This document shows positions 4,631-7,473 of a stretch of DNA of 7,473 nt, one piece after another. Position numbers and translations under genes: made by a program. The notes under the pieces are model-generated. The model did no database searches, was not told the DNA's origin, and saw only the letters and a list, made by a program, of their open reading frames with translations. This DNA comes from Reyranella sp. (GTDB lineage: Bacteria; Pseudomonadota; Alphaproteobacteria; Reyranellales; Reyranellaceae), in NCBI GenBank assembly GCA_004296815.1, contig SCVT01000292.1, forward strand, positions 1 through 7,473, read 5' to 3'. Within the stretch, counting starts at the first letter, position 1, and each line of letters starts with the position of its first letter.

Positions 4631-6235
4631 ATGGCGACGACCACGATCAACTGGGCCTGGGGCACCAACACCAGGCTCACCTTCAACCCTGCGACCGACA
4701 AGCTCGACTTCGGCTGGTTCCAGGCGGACCAGTTCATGGTGAGCGAGGTCAACGGATCGGTGGTCATCGCCATCCCTTCCAACCAGCAGACCTACACGCT
4801 GCAGAACGTCACGTTGGCGCAGCTCGACCTCGCCAACATCGTGGCCAAGGACGCCTCGGCCACCCAAGAATGGGCGCAGCTCCTGAACGAGCCCACCACA
4901 CCGCCCGTCGTCACGCCGCCCGTCGTGACACCTCCGGTTGTCACACCGCCGGTGACACCGCCCACCACGCCGCCGCCGTCGGGCCAGGCCACCACGACGC
5001 AGATCACCTGGGCGTGGGGCAGCAACGCGCACATCGACTTCAACGCCGCCACCGACAAGCTCGACTTCGGCTGGTTCCAGGCCAGCCAGTTCACAATCTC
5101 GGAAGTGAACGGCTCGGTGGTGATCTCGATCCCCACCAACCACCAGACCTACACGCTCGATGACACAAGGCTGGCCGATCTCGATCTCGCCAACATCATC
5201 GCGAAGGACACCTCGGCACTGAACGTCTGGGCGACCGCGCTTGGTGAGACCGTGGGCGCGCCCCAGCCGCCGACAACGCCTCCCGTCACGCCGCCGACCA
5301 CACCGCCGGTGGGGCCGCCGGTCGACTCCGATCCGACGCGCGAATTCTCGCCCTACATCGACATGGCGATGCCGCGCGCGGCCGATCTGCTCGCGATCTC
5401 GCAGGCCTCGGGGATCGACAACTTCACCCTGGCCTTCGTGCTGGGCTCCAGCCAGGGCATCGGCTGGCAGGGCACGGGCACGATCGCCGACGACACGCTG
5501 TCGAACGGCACGACCATCCTGCAGCAGGTCCAGGCGATCCAGGCCGCAGGCGGCAACATCACCATCTCCTTTGGCGGCGCAGCCGGCCAGGAGGCCGCGC
5601 TCATGGCAACGAGCGCCGCGCAGTTGCAAGCGCAGTACCAGTCGGTCATCGATCGCTACCAGATCGACTCGATCGACTTCGACATCGAGGGCTGGGCGAC
5701 GCAGCACGCGCGATCGATCGACATCCGCGGTGACGCGATCCGCGGCCTTCAGGAGGCGAACCCGGACCTGCAGGTGTCCTTCACCCTGCCCGTCCTGCCG
5801 ACCGGCCTCGCGGCGGACGGACTGGCCGTGCTGCGCAGCGCCATGCAGGACGGCGTGCGCATCGACGTCGTGAACATCATGGCGATGGACTACGGCCCTG
5901 CGGTGAACAACGGCGGGCAGATGGGTCTCAACGCCATCCTGGCGGCCGAGGCGACGCAGGCACAGCTCGCCGCGATCGGCCTCGACGCCCAGATCGGCAT
6001 CACGCCGATGATCGGCGTCAACGACGTCGTCTCCGAGGTGTTCACCCTCGCCGACGCTCAGATGCTGCTCGACTATGCCGCGAACGATCCCGATGTCGCC
6101 CGGCTCTCGATGTGGTCGGTGCTGCGTGACAACGGCAACGGCGCGGGCTCGCCCTGGGCGTCGCCCGAGCATAGCGGCGTTTCGCAGGGGCCCTACGACT
6201 ACGCCGAGATCCTGCAGCAGTTCGACGTACTGTAA
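4631..6235 (+). CDS. GH18 chitinase-like enzyme (PF-ChiA-like) with two N-terminal repeat modules
   Basis: The protein has 534 residues. Two near-identical modules (5-87 and 124-206) are joined and followed by Pro/Thr-rich linkers (88-116 and about 207-235); the rest (236-534) is a GH18 catalytic domain. The GH18 signature DxxDxDxE is exact in IDSIDFDIEG: D346, D349, D351 and the proton donor E353. The upstream SxGG strand appears as TISFGG, and MAMDYG (D420, Y421) matches the late barrel motif. LQVSFTLPVLPTGL, DVVNIMAMDYG and TPMIGVND resemble, from memory, the Pyrococcus furiosus ChiA-like branch. GH18 enzymes cleave beta-1,4-linked N-acetylglucosamine polymers by substrate-assisted catalysis; chitin is the likely substrate, though related oligomers are possible. 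No signal peptide, cysteine or GGxGxD repeat is present. The C-terminus QQFDVL resembles the acidic-hydrophobic ends of type I substrates. The exporter gene starts 18 bases after the stop. Confidence 0.92.
   Translation: MATTTINWAWGTNTRLTFNPATDKLDFGWFQADQFMVSEVNGSVVIAIPSNQQTYTLQNVTLAQLDLANIVAKDASATQEWAQLLNEPTTPPVVTPPVVTPPVVTPPVTPPTTPPPSGQATTTQITWAWGSNAHIDFNAATDKLDFGWFQASQFTISEVNGSVVISIPTNHQTYTLDDTRLADLDLANIIAKDTSALNVWATALGETVGAPQPPTTPPVTPPTTPPVGPPVDSDPTREFSPYIDMAMPRAADLLAISQASGIDNFTLAFVLGSSQGIGWQGTGTIADDTLSNGTTILQQVQAIQAAGGNITISFGGAAGQEAALMATSAAQLQAQYQSVIDRYQIDSIDFDIEGWATQHARSIDIRGDAIRGLQEANPDLQVSFTLPVLPTGLAADGLAVLRSAMQDGVRIDVVNIMAMDYGPAVNNGGQMGLNAILAAEATQAQLAAIGLDAQIGITPMIGVNDVVSEVFTLADAQMLLDYAANDPDVARLSMWSVLRDNGNGAGSPWASPEHSGVSQGPYDYAEILQQFDVL
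4643..5248 (+). repeat. Duplicated 83-residue N-terminal module of the chitinase
   Basis: Residues 5-87 (4643-4891) and 124-206 (5000-5248) align without gaps at an offset of 119 residues, with 56 of 83 positions identical by my count. A 32-bp stretch is identical at DNA level (4694-4725 and 5051-5082). Core motifs are WAWG, ATDKLDFGWFQA, SEVNGSVVI, QTYTL, LDLANI and AKD. I know no firm family name for it. The pattern FNPATDKLDF, then a VNGSVVI hairpin, then TYTLxNVTLAxL resembles the C-terminal cap of RTX/serralysin beta-rolls. It could be a carbohydrate-binding or a secretion-related module. Confidence 0.8.
4901..4969 (+). repeat. Pro/Thr/Val linker repeat (PPVVT units)
   Basis: Three copies of the five-residue unit PPVVT (15 bases each, residues 91-105) are followed by the shortened forms PPVT and PPTT. 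This is a flexible linker between the two N-terminal modules. A similar PPTTPP-type linker precedes the GH18 domain near residues 210-230. Repeat number may vary between strains. Confidence 0.75.
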
Positions 6236-6242
6236 GCGACAA

Positions 6243-6249
6243 GGGGGAG
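6243..6249 (+). promoter_or_regulatory. Ribosome binding site of the ABC exporter gene
   Basis: GGGGGAG lies four bases before the ATG at 6254, inside the 18-base gap after the chitinase stop. It is a strong match and supports both the chosen start and operon structure. Confidence 0.7.
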
Positions 6250-6253
6250 CGCC

Positions 6254-7473
6254 ATGCCGACATCGACCACACGCGCGTCGCTCGGCGCGGCGCTCGCCTC
6301 CTGTCGCGGCGCCTTCGTGGGCGTCGCGCTGTTCAGCGGGCTGATCAACATCCTGATGCTGACCGGCTCGTTCTTCATGCTGCAGGTCTACGACCGCGTG
6401 ATCCCGAGCCGCAGCGTGCCGACGCTGCTGGCACTGGCGGCGATCGCGGCGCTCCTCTTCGCCTTCCAGGCAATCCTCGAGACCGTGCGTGCGCGCATGC
6501 TCGTCCGTGTCGGAGGCGCTCTCGACGAACGCATGAGCCGGAGGGTGCACGACATCGTCGTGCGCCTGCCACTCAAGGCCGGGCCGCGCGGCGACGGGCT
6601 CCATCCGCTGCGTGACCTCGACAGCATCCGCGGCTTCCTCTCAAGCCAGGGGCCGAGCGCCCTCTTCGACCTGCCATGGATCCCGCTCTATCTCGGCATC
6701 TGCTTTGCCTTCCATGTCTGGCTGGGCGTCACGGCGCTCGTCGGCGCCATCCTGCTGGTGAGCCTCACCCTGCTGACGGAGATCGTTACCCGGCGACCCA
6801 CCGAGGCCGCCACGCGGCTCGGCAGCACGCGCAACAGCCTTGCCGAGGCGAGCCGGCGCAACGCGGAAGCCGTTGTCGCCATGGGCATGACGGAGCGACT
6901 GGGCGCGCGCTGGAGCGACACCAACGCGCGCTACCTCGCAGGCCAGCAGACGGCGAGCGACATCACCGGCGGGCTGGGCACCGTCTCGCGCACGCTGCGC
7001 ATGATGCTGCAGTCTGCCGTGCTGGCGGTCGGCGCCTGGCTGGTGATCCAACAGGAGGCGACGGCCGGCATCATCATCGCGGGCTCCATCCTGTCAGCCC
7101 GCGCGCTGGCGCCGGTCGACCTCGCCATCGGCAACTGGCGCGGCTTCGTCGCGGCACGGCAAGGCTGGGCCCGGCTCGGGCGGCTGCTCGCCGCCATGCC
7201 GGAACAGGCCGAGCCGATGGCCTTGCCGCGTCCGACTGCGCGCCTGACCGTCGAGGCGGCGAGCGTCGCGCCGCCCGGAACCCAGCGCCTGGTCGCACAG
7301 GACGTGGCCTTCACGATGAGCCGCGGCAGCGCCCTCGCCGTGATCGGACCGAGCGGCTCGGGCAAGTCCTCGCTCGCCCGCATGCTCGTCGGCCTGTGGC
7401 CTGCCGTGCGCGGTCGCGTCTGCCTCGACGGCGCCGCCCTCGAGCAATGGTCGACGGAGCGGCTGGGCCGGGA
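6254..7473 (+). CDS. Type I secretion system permease/ATPase, PrtD family (N-terminal 406 residues, cut by window edge)
   Basis: An open frame from ATG 6254 runs through the right edge (406 full codons). It encodes an ABC exporter half-transporter with a fused membrane domain and ATPase. Residues about 21-43 and 56-76 are the first two membrane helices and frame FFMLQVYDRVIPSRSVPTLL, a signature of the PrtD/HlyB type I class. PSALFDLPWIPLYL (around 135-150) is another family hallmark. Further membrane segments follow at about 145-180 and 250-290. The nucleotide-binding domain begins near residue 335 with Walker A GPSGSGKSS (365-373, K371). The Q-loop, ABC signature and Walker B lie beyond the window. 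There is no N-terminal C39 peptidase domain, as expected for exporters of proteins with uncleaved C-terminal signals. The membrane-fusion partner is expected downstream. Context suggests it exports the two hydrolases. Confidence 0.93.
   Translation, partial: MPTSTTRASLGAALASCRGAFVGVALFSGLINILMLTGSFFMLQVYDRVIPSRSVPTLLALAAIAALLFAFQAILETVRARMLVRVGGALDERMSRRVHDIVVRLPLKAGPRGDGLHPLRDLDSIRGFLSSQGPSALFDLPWIPLYLGICFAFHVWLGVTALVGAILLVSLTLLTEIVTRRPTEAATRLGSTRNSLAEASRRNAEAVVAMGMTERLGARWSDTNARYLAGQQTASDITGGLGTVSRTLRMMLQSAVLAVGAWLVIQQEATAGIIIAGSILSARALAPVDLAIGNWRGFVAARQGWARLGRLLAAMPEQAEPMALPRPTARLTVEAASVAPPGTQRLVAQDVAFTMSRGSALAVIGPSGSGKSSLARMLVGLWPAVRGRVCLDGAALEQWSTERLGR

Noticed and set aside
1410..6235. 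RTX GGxGxDxxx nonapeptide repeats expected for type I-secreted enzymes
   Set aside because: None found in either protein; Gly-rich parts are hinges or Calx-beta turns, so neither protein is labelled an RTX protein.
4460..6604. 714-codon open frame on the minus strand spanning the end of the endoglucanase gene, the chitinase gene and the start of the exporter gene
   Set aside because: It covers three real plus-strand coding regions and encodes an Arg/Gly/Asp/His-rich string without domains. A shadow frame despite its length.

Overview
The window is high-GC DNA (roughly two thirds G+C by eye) with the codon use and gene families of an alphaproteobacterium. A Hyphomicrobiales- or Rhodospirillales-type soil or plant-associated bacterium is likely, but the genus cannot be told from the sequence. 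No tRNA, rRNA, insertion sequence, CRISPR array or phage gene is visible.

Layout. Positions 1-1220 (minus strand) hold a two-component pair: a LytS/AlgZ-type membrane sensor kinase (129-1220) and, overlapping its 3' end by 13 bases, the first 47 codons of a response regulator that runs off the left edge. A 189-base divergent intergenic region (1221-1409) carries a 9-bp direct repeat with 21-bp periodicity and a hairpin in the probable 5' leader. On the plus strand follow three closely spaced genes. The first is a 1056-residue multidomain endoglucanase (1410-4580), with an Acidothermus E1-like GH5 catalytic domain, three CBM2-like modules and three Calx-beta domains. The second is a 534-residue GH18 chitinase-like enzyme (4631-6235) with a duplicated N-terminal module. 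The third is the first 406 codons of a PrtD-family type I secretion ABC transporter (6254-7473, cut by the right edge).

How the genes fit together. Neither enzyme has a Sec/Tat signal peptide or a single cysteine, and both end in a short acidic-hydrophobic tail. An ABC exporter gene starts 18 bases after the chitinase stop. The simplest reading is a self-contained secretion operon: a cellulose-cleaving and a chitin-cleaving enzyme exported in one step by a dedicated type I system. Its membrane-fusion protein is probably encoded just beyond the window. The divergent LytTR-type two-component system is a candidate regulator.

Most unusual points: the GH5 domain sits inside the third Calx-beta domain, splitting it in two; the chitinase carries two N-terminal copies of a module that looks like the C-terminal cap of RTX proteins, although neither protein has GGxGxD repeats; and the promoter region has a repeat geometry expected of a LytTR regulator.
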